A stretch of DNA of 64,000 nt from Alphaproteobacteria bacterium (GTDB taxonomy: Bacteria > Pseudomonadota > Alphaproteobacteria > Rhizobiales > Xanthobacteraceae): the NCBI GenBank assembly GCA_005884765.1, contig VAZV01000145.1, forward strand, positions 46,321-110,320, read 5' to 3'. The notes below the pieces were generated by a model that ran no database searches, had not been told where the DNA came from, and was given only the letters and a program-made list of their open reading frames with translations. The position numbers and the translations under genes were made by a program. How positions within the stretch are numbered: the stretch's first letter is position 1; the number at the start of each line of letters is the position of its first letter. Positions 1 to 7,656 of the stretch are shown here, piece after piece.

Positions 1-415
1 GGCCGTTCCTGTAGAAGCCGTAGATTACAACCGTGAAGAACACGAGCAGCGCCAATGTGGCAGTAACGATGATGTGGCTCGAGACCGTGAAGGTGTAGGG
101 AATGATGCCGATCACGTTTGAGACTAGGATGAACATGAACAGTGAGAACACTAGCGGGAAGAACTTCATCCCATCCGCGCCGGCGTTGGAGCGGATCATA
201 GAGGCCACGAACTCGTAGCTCACTTCGGCCATTGATTGGAAACGCCCGGGAACCAATTGCCGGCCTGCAGCGCCACCCACCATCAGCAAGCAAATTGCTG
301 CCACCGAGACCAACATGTAGACGGACGAATTGGTGAAGTAGATGGCCTGATTTCCGATCTGGCCGATTTTGAAGAGGTTGTCGATATTGAACTGGTGAAT
401 TGGATCGAGAGTCAT
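1..415 (-). CDS. atpB: F0F1 ATP synthase subunit a, partial (3' end outside window)
   Basis: Membrane subunit a of the F0 sector, forming the proton half-channels next to the c-ring. The translation begins MTLDPIHQFNI, the typical alphaproteobacterial subunit a start (xxDPIHQF), and continues through the first membrane helices (SSVYMLVSVAAICLLMV) and the conserved FFPLVFSLFMFILVSNVIG segment. The gene runs off the left edge, so the helix carrying the essential arginine is not visible. A second in-frame ATG lies four codons upstream (427) and would give MEPRMTLDP; neither has a strong ribosome binding site. No atpI-like gene is seen upstream, where a decayed transporter gene lies instead. Family assignment is secure. 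Confidence 0.93.
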   Translation of the reverse strand, partial: MTLDPIHQFNIDNLFKIGQIGNQAIYFTNSSVYMLVSVAAICLLMVGGAAGRQLVPGRFQSMAEVSYEFVASMIRSNAGADGMKFFPLVFSLFMFILVSNVIGIIPYTFTVSSHIIVTATLALLVFFTVVIYGFYRNG

Positions 416-508
416 GCGCGGTTCCATGTCAAGCGGCCCAGCCGCTAGGCGAATTCGGCATTAGCGAACGCGAGGTTATAGAAGCAGTCTTTCAGATTCC
501 ACCGAAAA

Positions 509-730
509 GGCGTAGTTCTCCGAGCCGAGCTTTCGGCCAAGCGGCTGGAGGTCCTTAAGGATACGTTTCCGAGCTTGAGCAAGATTGCCATGCTGTGGAA
601 CGCAGACGACCTTGGAATGACCTTGCGCTACAGATCGGCCGAAACGGCAGCGCGGACGCTGGGTCTCGAAGTACAGCCGCTTGGCGTGCGGGAGCCGGAG
701 GATTTCGCTGCCGCGTTCGCCGCCCGAAGC
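509..730 (+). pseudogene. Relic of an ABC transporter substrate-binding protein (TrpX/DUF534-type)
   Basis: An open stretch without a usable start reads ELSAKRLEVLKDTFPSLSK, then IAMLWNADDLGMTLRYRS, then a segment ending EPEDFAAAFAA. This matches the middle of the family of orphan ABC substrate-binding proteins in which a KRLELLKE-xxP-xxxRVAVLWNP motif is followed by AAxxLGxxLxxLxVRxPxxFxxAF. The family normally has about 320 residues; only about 73 remain, with no signal peptide, no N-terminal lobe and no C-terminal half. Homology stops abruptly near 730, where a short direct repeat (GCGTACTTGGGGAA, then a near copy) follows. It lies between atpB and the tail of another binding-protein gene on the opposite strand. 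I read it as a decayed gene rather than a small functional one. Confidence 0.7.
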
Positions 731-814
731 GTACTTGGGGAAGCGTACTTGGGAAAAGGCTTCGGGATTGCCTGCGCCGTAAGGGTACTCGTCCACTCAT
801 CGGCCGACTTCAGT

Positions 815-2035
815 CTACTTTTGGGCGTTGGAGAAAGCCGTTTCGAGCACTTCGCCAATCGGTTGCCACGTGCGGCCGTCGAATTGAACTAGTCGTAGGT
901 GTTTGATCGGCCGAAAGTTCCAAGGTCCAGTGCTGATTTTGATCCCAGGTAGCAAAATGGAGCCTTGGTAGTTTTCGAGGGACTCTGCTTGCTTCATGAC
1001 GTTCTCGCGAGATAGGTCATTGCCGCACTGTTTGAGCACTTGGGCCAATGTCTCGGCGGCCGCGTAGCCGAAGACGGCGGCACTGTCGTCTTTGCCTCCG
1101 GCCCGATTGTATTTGTCAACAAATGCCTGCCAGTCCTTGGTGGCTTGTTCGTCCTTCCAAGCCGGATCATTGGCATCCTTCAAGAAGGCGGCTGTAATTA
1201 CGCCCAAGGCGTTTTCCAAGCCGGCAGGCTTTAGCACCGTCGCAATCGACGAAGCCATATAGTTCGTTATGAACACAGGATGCCAATTGAGATCCGCCGC
1301 TTTTCGGATTACTTTCGCAGCGTTTGCAGGCACTCCTGCAAATACAAAAATCTCGGCTCCTGATCGCTTTAAGACCGATACGTGCGTGTCCAGATGCTCA
1401 TCTGCGATATCGTACGCAATATCGACCCTGATCATCCGGGCGATGTCACCGAGCCCGTCTTCCAACCCCTTGAATAGTTCTCGACCGAATTGATCGTTCT
1501 GCCAAAGAGCTACAATCCCTTTTCCGGGGTAGGACGCCTGTATGTAGTTGGCGTAGATGCGCCCCTCTTCCCGAATTGAGGGCTGCCAACCCATTGTCCA
1601 CGGGAACAGCGATGGATCGCTCAGATGGTCGTCTCCGGAGGCGACAAAGAGTTGAGGAATTTGCTTATCGTTCAAGTATGTGCGAACGGCAAAGTTTCCC
1701 GGAGTTCCGAAAGAACCGAACATCAAGAGCACGTTGTCTTTCTCGATAAGATCGCGCGCAAGGTCTAGGGCGGCCGCCGGATCGGATTTGTCATCATATG
1801 AGATAAAGCGCACCTTACGGCCGTTGATCCCGCCACGCTCGTTGATCATCTCAAAATACGCTGCTTCGGCTTTCCCAATCGCTCCGAAGACCTCCAAACT
1901 CCCGCTATATGGCATAACATTCCCGATGCGAATTTCAGTGTCGGTCACGCCTTGTTCACGCACTTGCTCCGAGATCGCGCTCAATGACGTAAGCGCTAAG
2001 AGAATAGCAATCAGCGTTCGGACCCAAGTTTGCAT
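815..2035 (-). CDS. Orphan ABC transporter substrate-binding protein, LivK/Peripla_BP_6 family
   Basis: Periplasmic binding protein of the branched-chain amino acid/urea type, 406 residues, the usual length. Residues 1-22 form a signal peptide (QTWVRTLIAILLALTSLSA), followed by GVTDTEIRIGNVMPYSG, the typical first strand of the fold, then NERGGINGRKVRFISYDD and FGTPGNFAVRTYLNDKQIPQLF, all hallmark positions of the family. No permease or ATPase genes are adjacent, so its transport partner is elsewhere or it works as a sensor protein. A TTGA-N6-TCAA box is centred about 68 bp upstream of the start codon, suggesting FixK/FNR-type activation at low oxygen. The ligand cannot be told from sequence. 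Function family is confident, substrate unknown. Confidence 0.88.
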   Translation of the reverse strand: MQTWVRTLIAILLALTSLSAISEQVREQGVTDTEIRIGNVMPYSGSLEVFGAIGKAEAAYFEMINERGGINGRKVRFISYDDKSDPAAALDLARDLIEKDNVLLMFGSFGTPGNFAVRTYLNDKQIPQLFVASGDDHLSDPSLFPWTMGWQPSIREEGRIYANYIQASYPGKGIVALWQNDQFGRELFKGLEDGLGDIARMIRVDIAYDIADEHLDTHVSVLKRSGAEIFVFAGVPANAAKVIRKAADLNWHPVFITNYMASSIATVLKPAGLENALGVITAAFLKDANDPAWKDEQATKDWQAFVDKYNRAGGKDDSAAVFGYAAAETLAQVLKQCGNDLSRENVMKQAESLENYQGSILLPGIKISTGPWNFRPIKHLRLVQFDGRTWQPIGEVLETAFSNAQK

Positions 2036-2096
2036 CGGATGAGCTTAATTACAAAAGAGTGCAGCCAGATTTCAAGACATATTGGAGGCGCTCAGC

Positions 2097-2110
2097 TTGA
2101 TTTAGATCAA
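2097..2110 (-). promoter_or_regulatory. FixK/FNR-type box upstream of the orphan binding protein gene
   Basis: TTGATTTAGATCAA, a perfect TTGA-N6-TCAA palindrome, lies about 68 bp before the start codon at 2035. Position and sequence fit a class II or III FixK-dependent promoter; no experimental data. Confidence 0.7.
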
Positions 2111-2165
2111 ACGCCAAGAGATTGACGGGTGACCGAAGCAACGTCCTTGCCAAAAGCAACGCCAA

Positions 2166-3440
2166 CTAGGGTGGCGGGCGCTCCCAGTCGATGAATTCAA
2201 CTTTGTCAGTAACGTATTGTCGCGGACCGAGAAAAACGACGACTCGCAGGCCATCCGTCACATAGGGATCAAATCCCAGGTTTGTGCGGGGATTGGTTGG
2301 GCTTGATAAACCCACGCCGCGCGCGAACCCGAACCGGTAAGCTTCGCCGGTCAACAAGAGATCCTGTAGAAGATAATAACGATCTTGATCTACCTCGGGG
2401 CTGATCCTGTGCGTGGTGAATGACCAGCTTTGCGTCGTCAGCTTCGTTCCAATGTCGCGACTGATCTGCCCCACCCAGACACCTTGAGCCTCGACGGTGA
2501 ATGGCGCGCGCCATACACGCAAATGATTGCGTAGGCTGATGTTGTTACGAGCCTTTTGCAAGGCAATGTCTTGTGGTCGCCCAAAAACGTAAAGCGGGCT
2601 AATCGGCGAGGTCGTATACTCCGTTCCGAATATAAAAGCGCTGATCGTTCTCAGTACGCTGTGAATATCGAGCGGCTCATCAAGCCGCCATCCCCGTTCG
2701 ATGAACGGGAAGATTGCGTCCGCGCCGTTGCCGACGATCACAAGGTTAAGCGGATCACCTGATCTGTTACTCTCTTTATTAGACGTACAGCAAGGCAGTG
2801 CCTCCAGCTTGGCGCGCAGGCCCGCGAGATCGATGTTCTCGCCGGCAGAAGGCAGGGCGTTGAAATCGACATTTTGCGCAGCATAGAGTTTGCTGCTCAG
2901 CTGTATCACGAAACGAAACTCGAACCGCTGACCAAGGCTGACAAAGCCAGCACGAACAAACTTCGCGCCACCCTCGCGATGCGTCAGAACAAATCCCGAG
3001 GCGTTCTGGCCGGGGGCAATCACGTCAGGCATGGCTTCCCGTGCGAACAACAATTCCCTCTCTCTGTCGGCCTCGCCAGACCACCACGCTCGAAATATTC
3101 GTGACGCCTCCGGCGGCGTGTAATAGTCCGCATCGGTCGTAGCAGGCAGGTAGTATAGCATTCTATCGCTATCGTTTTTGACACTAAACCATACGGCTTG
3201 CATGCCCTTGTCAGCCAGTGAAACGCCAAAGAAACGGCTGCTCTCTTCATCGCCGAGCACCGCCGCGCGCACGGTCACCTGACCCTGCAGCTGTGCGGTC
3301 GCGCGCGACTCGAAAGCGTCGCGGCCGGATGGATCGGGCGGCGTTTTGGTACAGCCGCTGCAAGCAAGCAAGACCACCGATACGATCGGAAACCATCTAA
3401 AAAACGCGCCCACTCTGATTGGACTCCTTGAGGGCTGCAA
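2166..3440 (-). CDS. LssY C-terminal domain lipoprotein (first of two paralogues)
   Basis: A 424-residue envelope protein. Residues 1-30 look like a lipoprotein signal with a lipobox ending LLAC (PIVSVVLLACSGC). The C-terminal half carries features I associate with the LssY_C domain: DPLNLVIVG, ERGWRLDEPLDIHS, SPISPLYVFGRPQDIALQKARNN, NHLRVWRAPF, VWVGQISRDIGTKL and THRISPEVDQDRYYLLQDLL. The biochemical role of this domain is not established. A paralogue about half identical by eye lies at 42504-43808. A TTGA-N6-TCAA box sits about 43 bp upstream of the start, so expression is probably linked to low oxygen. An alternative start further in would destroy the signal sequence, so the first ATG is preferred. 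Confidence 0.8.
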   Translation of the reverse strand: MQPSRSPIRVGAFFRWFPIVSVVLLACSGCTKTPPDPSGRDAFESRATAQLQGQVTVRAAVLGDEESSRFFGVSLADKGMQAVWFSVKNDSDRMLYYLPATTDADYYTPPEASRIFRAWWSGEADRERELLFAREAMPDVIAPGQNASGFVLTHREGGAKFVRAGFVSLGQRFEFRFVIQLSSKLYAAQNVDFNALPSAGENIDLAGLRAKLEALPCCTSNKESNRSGDPLNLVIVGNGADAIFPFIERGWRLDEPLDIHSVLRTISAFIFGTEYTTSPISPLYVFGRPQDIALQKARNNISLRNHLRVWRAPFTVEAQGVWVGQISRDIGTKLTTQSWSFTTHRISPEVDQDRYYLLQDLLLTGEAYRFGFARGVGLSSPTNPRTNLGFDPYVTDGLRVVVFLGPRQYVTDKVEFIDWERPPP

Positions 3441-3476
3441 CTGGACTTGCGGTTAGCTGCGCGAGCTTGATCTCGC

Positions 3477-3490
3477 TTGATTTGAATCAA
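3477..3490 (-). promoter_or_regulatory. FixK/FNR-type box upstream of the LssY_C lipoprotein
   Basis: TTGATTTGAATCAA matches TTGA-N6-TCAA perfectly. Its centre is about 43 bp before the start codon at 3440, close enough to overlap a -35 region of a short-leader transcript. Confidence 0.65.
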
Positions 3491-3718
3491 GCTCCCGACC
3501 GAAACTCCATTCCCTGCTTTTGGTGGCAATGCTAGTATGCGGCTCAATTTCCGCTCCCGGTCAAAAGCGAAGGTTTAACCGCGTACCGACGGCTTCCGCT
3601 CTACCCATATAAACAGACATCGTCACTGTGCGTCGGCAGGTCCGAAAGGTGCCAACGGAAGTGATCGGGCCGAGCCCGTAAGTGTGATTCGAGATGGTCT
3701 TGCCGCCTTGGGCGCCCT

Positions 3719-3850
3719 CTAGAATCCGAAAAGCCGAACCGCAACAATCCCCGCGACCAAAATGGCTAGAGCTGAGACGACGACGGTTACGCCGGAAATA
3801 CGGCGAGCCGGCTTTGGCCTATCGAGCATTCTGCCGCGCCAGTGAGTCAT
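3719..3850 (-). CDS. Small single-span membrane protein
   Basis: A 43-residue reading frame starting MTHWRGRMLDRPKPARRIS, followed by one hydrophobic segment of about 20 residues (GVTVVVSALAILVAGIVAVR) and a short tail ending LFGF. The basic N-terminal part and single helix predict an inner-membrane protein with its N-terminus in the cytoplasm. A longer version of the frame exists, but its extra N-terminal part is arginine-rich low-complexity sequence and I do not favour it. I do not recognise a family. The coding potential rests on the clean amphipathic design only, so this is a tentative call. Confidence 0.35.
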   Translation of the reverse strand: MTHWRGRMLDRPKPARRISGVTVVVSALAILVAGIVAVRLFGF

Positions 3851-4093
3851 AAACGGGCCTTTATCCTGCGGAGAGCATGGCCTTGCCCGTGCCCGCTTGT
3901 CTGGCGGCCACCACGAAACGGCGTGACCCAAACTCTAGGTTTGGTCTTGAGGCCCCAAGATTCTTCCTCCGCAAGCAGCCGGCGCTTATCGACCCGATTT
4001 GGATCACGCTCGCCCTCGGCCTATCCGGCTGTATTTCGGAACCAGTCGCAGCTTTGTGTTGTGCGGCTGGTCCTTGAAGCACAACCAAAATGT

Positions 4094-4387
4094 CTAGTAG
4101 CAGGGTGGATAGGGGTAGTATCCGCACCGTTGCCCGCCATAGTAAGCGCCGGCAGCAGCTCCGGCGGCGGCGGCACCGACGCCTACCGCCACTCCACGGC
4201 GTACGGCCGCTCCACGGTAAACGCGTCCGCGATACACACCACCGCGGTGAACACCAGCGTGGTGAACACCACCGCCGTGATACCCGCCACCGCCTCTTCG
4301 AGCGAAGGCATCCGTTGGAACAGTCGCAAGACATGCGATCGCCATGATAACGGAGGCAGCAAGCGAAACACTGGTTCGATGTGACAT
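4094..4387 (-). CDS. Small glycine/histidine/tyrosine-rich exported protein
   Basis: A 97-residue protein starting MSHRTSVSLAASVIMAIAC, a signal peptide with probable cleavage after TDAFA (about residue 29). The mature part is low complexity: RRGGGGYHGGGVHHAGVHRGG, then repeated VYRG units, an alanine/glycine-rich hydrophobic stretch (VGVGAAAAGAAAGAYYGG) and a C-terminus with two cysteines (QRCGYYPYPPCY). This layout is common among small exported proteins of Bradyrhizobium relatives; their role is unknown. The start is supported by GGGGAG about seven bases before the ATG; upstream in-frame starts lack this. A similar design without the histidines occurs at 47272-47556. Confidence 0.65.
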   Translation of the reverse strand: MSHRTSVSLAASVIMAIACLATVPTDAFARRGGGGYHGGGVHHAGVHRGGVYRGRVYRGAAVRRGVAVGVGAAAAGAAAGAYYGGQRCGYYPYPPCY

Positions 4388-4782
4388 GATTGATCTCCCC
4401 ATTCCCTGGTGAGATGCGGGCCGGCCATTAACAGCGCGTATGACGAAGTCGCCCGCGTGGTGGTGAAATCGACGAGAACTCCAAGCGGTTCCCAGAAAGC
4501 TGTGCCTTGTATCGGGACCGGCGAGCTGCCACTTCCGGAACTCACCCACGCACCGAAGCATCCATGTCATGAACGCGCACGATCAATTTGTGCGGGATAC
4601 GCGTCGCTTTGAAAGGCCAGAAGGCATGGCCCAGTTGCCATTTTCCAGTCATATTTGAAAAACGGGTTGTTGCACCCAAGGCACAGAATCTCAGCCGCTA
4701 GTCGCTTAGAAATCGAGATAAATCAGATGGATAGATGCTTTTGATGGCGGAGAAGGAACCGCCGAGCCTAGTCCCGCCTTCA
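4388..4782. other. Non-coding stretch between exported protein and response regulator
   Basis: About 395 bases in which I find no convincing gene, box or hairpin. It should contain the promoter of the exported protein at 4094-4387 and the transcript end of the regulator at 4783. Confidence 0.5.
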
Positions 4783-5157
4783 CTACGCCGGCCCCGCGGC
4801 CGCACGCGCGATCAGCTCGATCAGCAACTTCGCTGGGAACGGTTTCGTCAGGTAAGCAATGCATCCTGACTCCATCGCGGCCGTGCGAATGGCATCGCTA
4901 TCGTTGGCGGTGATGTAGATCACCGGCAGTGAGATCCCCGCCTCGGCCAATCGATACCTGATCTCTATTCCTGACTCGCCGTCCAACTGGATGTCGAGAA
5001 CAACGCAGATCGCACCGCCGAAATCGTCGTGAGCTTGAAATGCCTTTGCGGATTGAAATAGCAAACTATCGTAGCCGTATTCTCTGAGCAGCCGCTTAAG
5101 GCCTCTGAGAATGCCCGGGTCATCGTCGACCACAAAGACGAGTTTTCGATTCGACAA
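4783..5157 (-). CDS. Single-domain response regulator (receiver only)
   Basis: A stand-alone receiver domain of about 124 residues with no output domain. Acidic pocket DDD at residues 11-13, phosphoacceptor Asp55 in VVLDIQLDG, conserved Thr in YITAND near residue 83, and Lys105 in LTKPF. Sequence is closest in style to the FixJ/CheY-like receivers that follow the QSAKAF pattern of FixJ. The start is uncertain: I prefer the TTG at 5157 because AGGGGGA lies seven bases before it; a longer frame begins at 5214. It follows the FixJ-like gene on the same strand, about 220 bp downstream, with an inverted repeat between them. No histidine kinase is present in the window. Such proteins often act as phosphate sinks or protein-interaction switches. 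Confidence 0.85.
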   Translation of the reverse strand: MSNRKLVFVVDDDPGILRGLKRLLREYGYDSLLFQSAKAFQAHDDFGGAICVVLDIQLDGESGIEIRYRLAEAGISLPVIYITANDSDAIRTAAMESGCIAYLTKPFPAKLLIELIARAAAGPA

Positions 5158-5324
5158 GATCAATCCCCCTGCTCCTCGGCATCGGGCAACAGAGCAGTTC
5201 GTCAATCGACGCATCCGTAGCCGTTTCGTAAGCTAGATGAATGATATACTCAGCATAGCTTTTTGATTTGGGCTGACAGGCGTCAATAGCTTCGTGTGCA
5301 GTATGTTCCGCGCAATTCCACTTG

Positions 5325-5346
5325 CTATTGTCCTTCAGGACAATAG
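5325..5346. promoter_or_regulatory. 22-bp inverted repeat, candidate operator
   Basis: Two perfect 10-base arms, CTATTGTCCT and AGGACAATAG, separated by TC. It lies about 170 bp upstream of the receiver gene and just after the end of the FixJ-like gene. A near copy (6288-6307) precedes fixK, which argues for a shared binding protein rather than a terminator; no T-run follows on either strand. Confidence 0.5.
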
Positions 5347-5377
5347 TTCCAACGAATCTTGCGATATCTCAATTCGG

Positions 5378-6016
5378 TCAGCCCTGCTGAACTTCGCCGG
5401 AGAGGCGTTGGAGCACGCCGAGCCGTGCGGCGATGGAGACCAGCTCGGCAAGCGATTGAACACCCATCTTCTCCATCACCTTGTAGCGGTGAGCCTTGAT
5501 GGTGCGTTCGGTCGTTCCCAATCGCTGCGCGATCTGCTTGTTGATCTTGCCCTGAACGACAAGATCGAAGACCTGATGCTCACGAGGCGTCAGAGATTCA
5601 AGCAGGGTGCGAAGCGCATTCAGCCTATGCGTGGTAGCGCGCAAGCTCTGATGATGGGCCATCGCTCGCTCGATGGCGCTGAGGATTTGTTCTGAGGTGA
5701 CCGGCTTGGTCAGAAAATCCTCAGCGCCCGCCTTGATGGTCTTCACGGTGGTGCGCACATCCGCAAAGCCCGAGAGAAAGATGATGGGGAGCGTAGACCC
5801 GAGCTCGGCGAGCCGCGTCTGCAGCTCCGGACCGCTTAATCCCGGCATTCTGACATCAAGGAGAATGCAGCCGGGTCCATTGTCGTCGGGCAGACGATCG
5901 AGCAGTTGCTGCGCGGAGGGATAAGTCGCCACCTCGTAGCCGGCCTTCTTGAGACGGCGTTCGAGTGCTGTCCGGAGCGACGCGTCATCGTCGACGATAT
6001 GAATCGTGCCGAACAA
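5378..6016 (-). CDS. FixJ-like response regulator (receiver plus LuxR-type HTH)
   Basis: A 212-residue two-domain response regulator. The receiver occupies residues 1-120 with DDD at 9-11, phosphoacceptor Asp54 in LLDVRMPG, and Lys104 in LTKPV. The output domain (about 140-205) is a GerE/LuxR helix-turn-helix: SLTPREHQVFDLVVQGKINK, then IAQRLGTTERTIKAHR and MEKMGVQSLAELV. This architecture and the TIHIVDDD start are those of FixJ/TtrR-type proteins, which in rhizobia activate fixK. Translation starts at TTG 6016, with GGAG six bases upstream. No FixL-like kinase is seen nearby. It lies divergent from the fixK-like gene, so it is a good candidate activator of it. Confidence 0.9.
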   Translation of the reverse strand: MFGTIHIVDDDASLRTALERRLKKAGYEVATYPSAQQLLDRLPDDNGPGCILLDVRMPGLSGPELQTRLAELGSTLPIIFLSGFADVRTTVKTIKAGAEDFLTKPVTSEQILSAIERAMAHHQSLRATTHRLNALRTLLESLTPREHQVFDLVVQGKINKQIAQRLGTTERTIKAHRYKVMEKMGVQSLAELVSIAARLGVLQRLSGEVQQG

Positions 6017-6031
6017 GCAGGTCTCCTATGG

Positions 6032-6178
6032 TCAAGACGGCAGCAATGAAGTCAAAAATTCCTTAAGCTTGTCCGGTGGAATGCCCGGATCTTTATCGAC
6101 GTCTCGCCAGCCATCAGCCCGCGGAATTCCATAGGCATCGTATCCGAGCCGGGCCGGAGGCTTGAGATACCGTAACAT
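6032..6178 (-). CDS. Possible 48-residue protein upstream of the FixJ-like gene
   Basis: A short frame starting MLRYLKPPARLGYDAYGIP and continuing RADGWRDVDKDPGIPPDKLK to FLTSLLPS. The composition looks protein-like, with a proline-rich start and a charged amphipathic end, and the stop lies 15 bases before the TTG start of the FixJ-like gene, which would fit co-transcription. I see no clear ribosome binding site and know no family. Tentative. Confidence 0.3.
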   Translation of the reverse strand: MLRYLKPPARLGYDAYGIPRADGWRDVDKDPGIPPDKLKEFLTSLLPS

Positions 6179-6287
6179 CCGATTGTGACCCGCGGAACGT
6201 GCACGCTGGCACTGCGACAGCTGATCGCAGTCCCGGGCATGCTGCGCTTGCGAATATCTGCCCAACAGCGTGCATTGTACCTTAGGA

Positions 6288-6307
6288 CAATGTCCCAAGG
6301 GACAATG
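6288..6307. promoter_or_regulatory. Inverted repeat upstream of fixK, candidate operator
   Basis: CAATGTCCCAAGGGACAATG: nine-base arms with one mismatch around AA, matching the repeat at 5325-5346 in both sequence and geometry. A further AGGACAATGTCC overlaps its left half, and CATTGT lies just upstream (6273-6278). It is about 110 bp before the fixK start, a suitable place for activator or repressor binding. Confidence 0.5.
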
Positions 6308-6415
6308 GCTCTCAAGGCAATAGTGCGCCGCACCCACACTGTCGTACATGATCTCGACAGGGGCGGCGGCTCCCTGACGGACGCGAACAAGTCCAATCAA
6401 ACAGGGAGACAATCC

Positions 6416-7087
6416 ATGTTTGTCAATATCAACGCCACTCCGGCCGCCCGGCCAAGATTTCTCGGCGAACACGATGACCAGTCCCGCGCATCAGTCCTCG
6501 TGACGGAATTCAAATACATCCGGGGCGCCGAGATTTTTGGCGAGGCCGAGCCCGCGGAATATGTGTACCAGGTCGTCGAAGGCGCCGTGCGGAGCTACAA
6601 GCTGCTCTCCGACGGCCGTCGCCAGATCGGCGCATTCCACCTTGTGGGCGACATTTTCGGTCTGGAGAACGGCGCGATGCACCGATTTACAGCTGAAGCG
6701 ATCGTCGATACGAGCGTGCGGCTGGCGAAGCGTATCAATCTTGAGCACGCCGCGAGAGCGGACGCGTTGGTCTCACGCGAGCTCCTGAGCATGACGACAA
6801 GCAACCTGCAGCACGCCGAGAATCACATGCTGCTTCTGGGACGCAAGACCTCGCTTGAGCGGGTCGCGGCATTCCTGCTCGAAATGGACGGTCGAGTGTC
6901 AGCCGCGGGCGTGATGGCGCTGCCGATGAGCCGCCGCGATATCGCGGACTATCTTGGGCTCACGCTCGAGACAGTATCCCGCGCGCTCTCAAGTCTTCAC
7001 GAGAAGGGATTCCTCGAGTTCCTCGGCCAAACCCAGCGGCAGATCGTCCTGCGCAATCGATCCGAACTCGCCAAGCTGGATCTATAG
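6416..7087 (+). CDS. FixK-like Crp/Fnr family transcriptional regulator
   Basis: A 223-residue Crp/Fnr regulator: cyclic-nucleotide-binding-like beta-roll over roughly residues 20-125 (EYVYQVVEGAVRSYKLLSDG, GAFHLVGDIFG), dimerisation helix, then winged HTH (MSRRDIADYLGLTLETVSRA). The recognition helix has the E-xx-S-R pattern that reads TTGA half-sites in FNR and FixK. There are no cysteines at all, so it cannot hold an FNR iron-sulfur cluster and belongs with FixK. The start at 6416 has AGGGAG eight bases upstream; longer in-frame starts lack this. Nine TTGA-N6-TCAA boxes occur between 2.1 and 24 kb, making it the likely local regulator. Its own promoter has no such box but carries the repeat shared with the receiver gene. 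It overlaps the end of the convergent channel gene by six bases. Confidence 0.92.
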   Translation: MFVNINATPAARPRFLGEHDDQSRASVLVTEFKYIRGAEIFGEAEPAEYVYQVVEGAVRSYKLLSDGRRQIGAFHLVGDIFGLENGAMHRFTAEAIVDTSVRLAKRINLEHAARADALVSRELLSMTTSNLQHAENHMLLLGRKTSLERVAAFLLEMDGRVSAAGVMALPMSRRDIADYLGLTLETVSRALSSLHEKGFLEFLGQTQRQIVLRNRSELAKLDL

Positions 7088-7528
7088 CTCGTCGGAACGA
7101 TCGGGCTCCGATGTGTATTTGCCGATCGCCTTGATCAGTACCTCGAAGATGAGCGCCGTGGACCAGCCGAACATCAAGACGCCATTCATGGCCGTCATCG
7201 GCCCGAGCAGGCGCCATTTCGCCAGCGGCGTCACGTCGCCATAACCCAAGGTCGTGTAGTTGACGAACGCGAAATAGACCAGGTTGGCGTTATCAGGGGC
7301 CGCATTCACGATCGCATAGGCGACAGACCAGACAAAGACTTCCGTCGTATGTGCGGCCATCAGCACGAGGGAGGTCGCGATCATCACGCCGGCCAGATAC
7401 AGCGGGGGGCTCGATGTGCTTCGGCGCGCCGCGGCGCGCGCGATCCGGATGGCGGCTATCGTGACCATTGCGTGAACAACGATATTGAGCGCGCTGACCG
7501 CTGAGCCCACCAGTAGTTGAACGAGCAT
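7082..7528 (-). CDS. Two-TM potassium channel family protein (Ion_trans_2)
   Basis: A 148-residue membrane protein with an N-terminal hydrophobic helix, a central pair of helices and a pore loop carrying the K+ selectivity filter TTLGYGD in YTTLGYGDVTPL, followed by an inner helix (MTAMNGVLMFGWSTALIFEV). There is no cytosolic RCK or cyclic-nucleotide domain. It should allow K+ flux across the inner membrane. The start at 7528 has GAGGAA about six bases upstream; a longer frame to 7627 would run through the regulatory region. The divergent TTGA-N6-TCAA box at 7587 is about 65 bp from the start, suggesting low-oxygen control together with the CoA-transferase genes. Confidence 0.85.
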   Translation of the reverse strand: MLVQLLVGSAVSALNIVVHAMVTIAAIRIARAAARRSTSSPPLYLAGVMIATSLVLMAAHTTEVFVWSVAYAIVNAAPDNANLVYFAFVNYTTLGYGDVTPLAKWRLLGPMTAMNGVLMFGWSTALIFEVLIKAIGKYTSEPDRSDEL

Positions 7529-7586
7529 GCCGGTTCCTCGAGCTGCCGCACTGCGGCAGACATGATCTTGAGGTTGGTCCGGACCA

Positions 7587-7600
7587 TTGACGCAGATCAA
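7587..7600. promoter_or_regulatory. FixK/FNR-type box between K+ channel and CoA-transferase genes
   Basis: TTGACGCAGATCAA matches TTGA-N6-TCAA. It is about 63-65 bp from both divergent start codons. A perfect 12-bp palindrome TGGTCCGGACCA (7575-7586) abuts it and may be a second operator. Confidence 0.65.
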
Positions 7601-7656
7601 AGGGCCGCGTGATGGCGGTCGCAACATTCTAGAGCACGATGATCGGAGCCGCCAGC

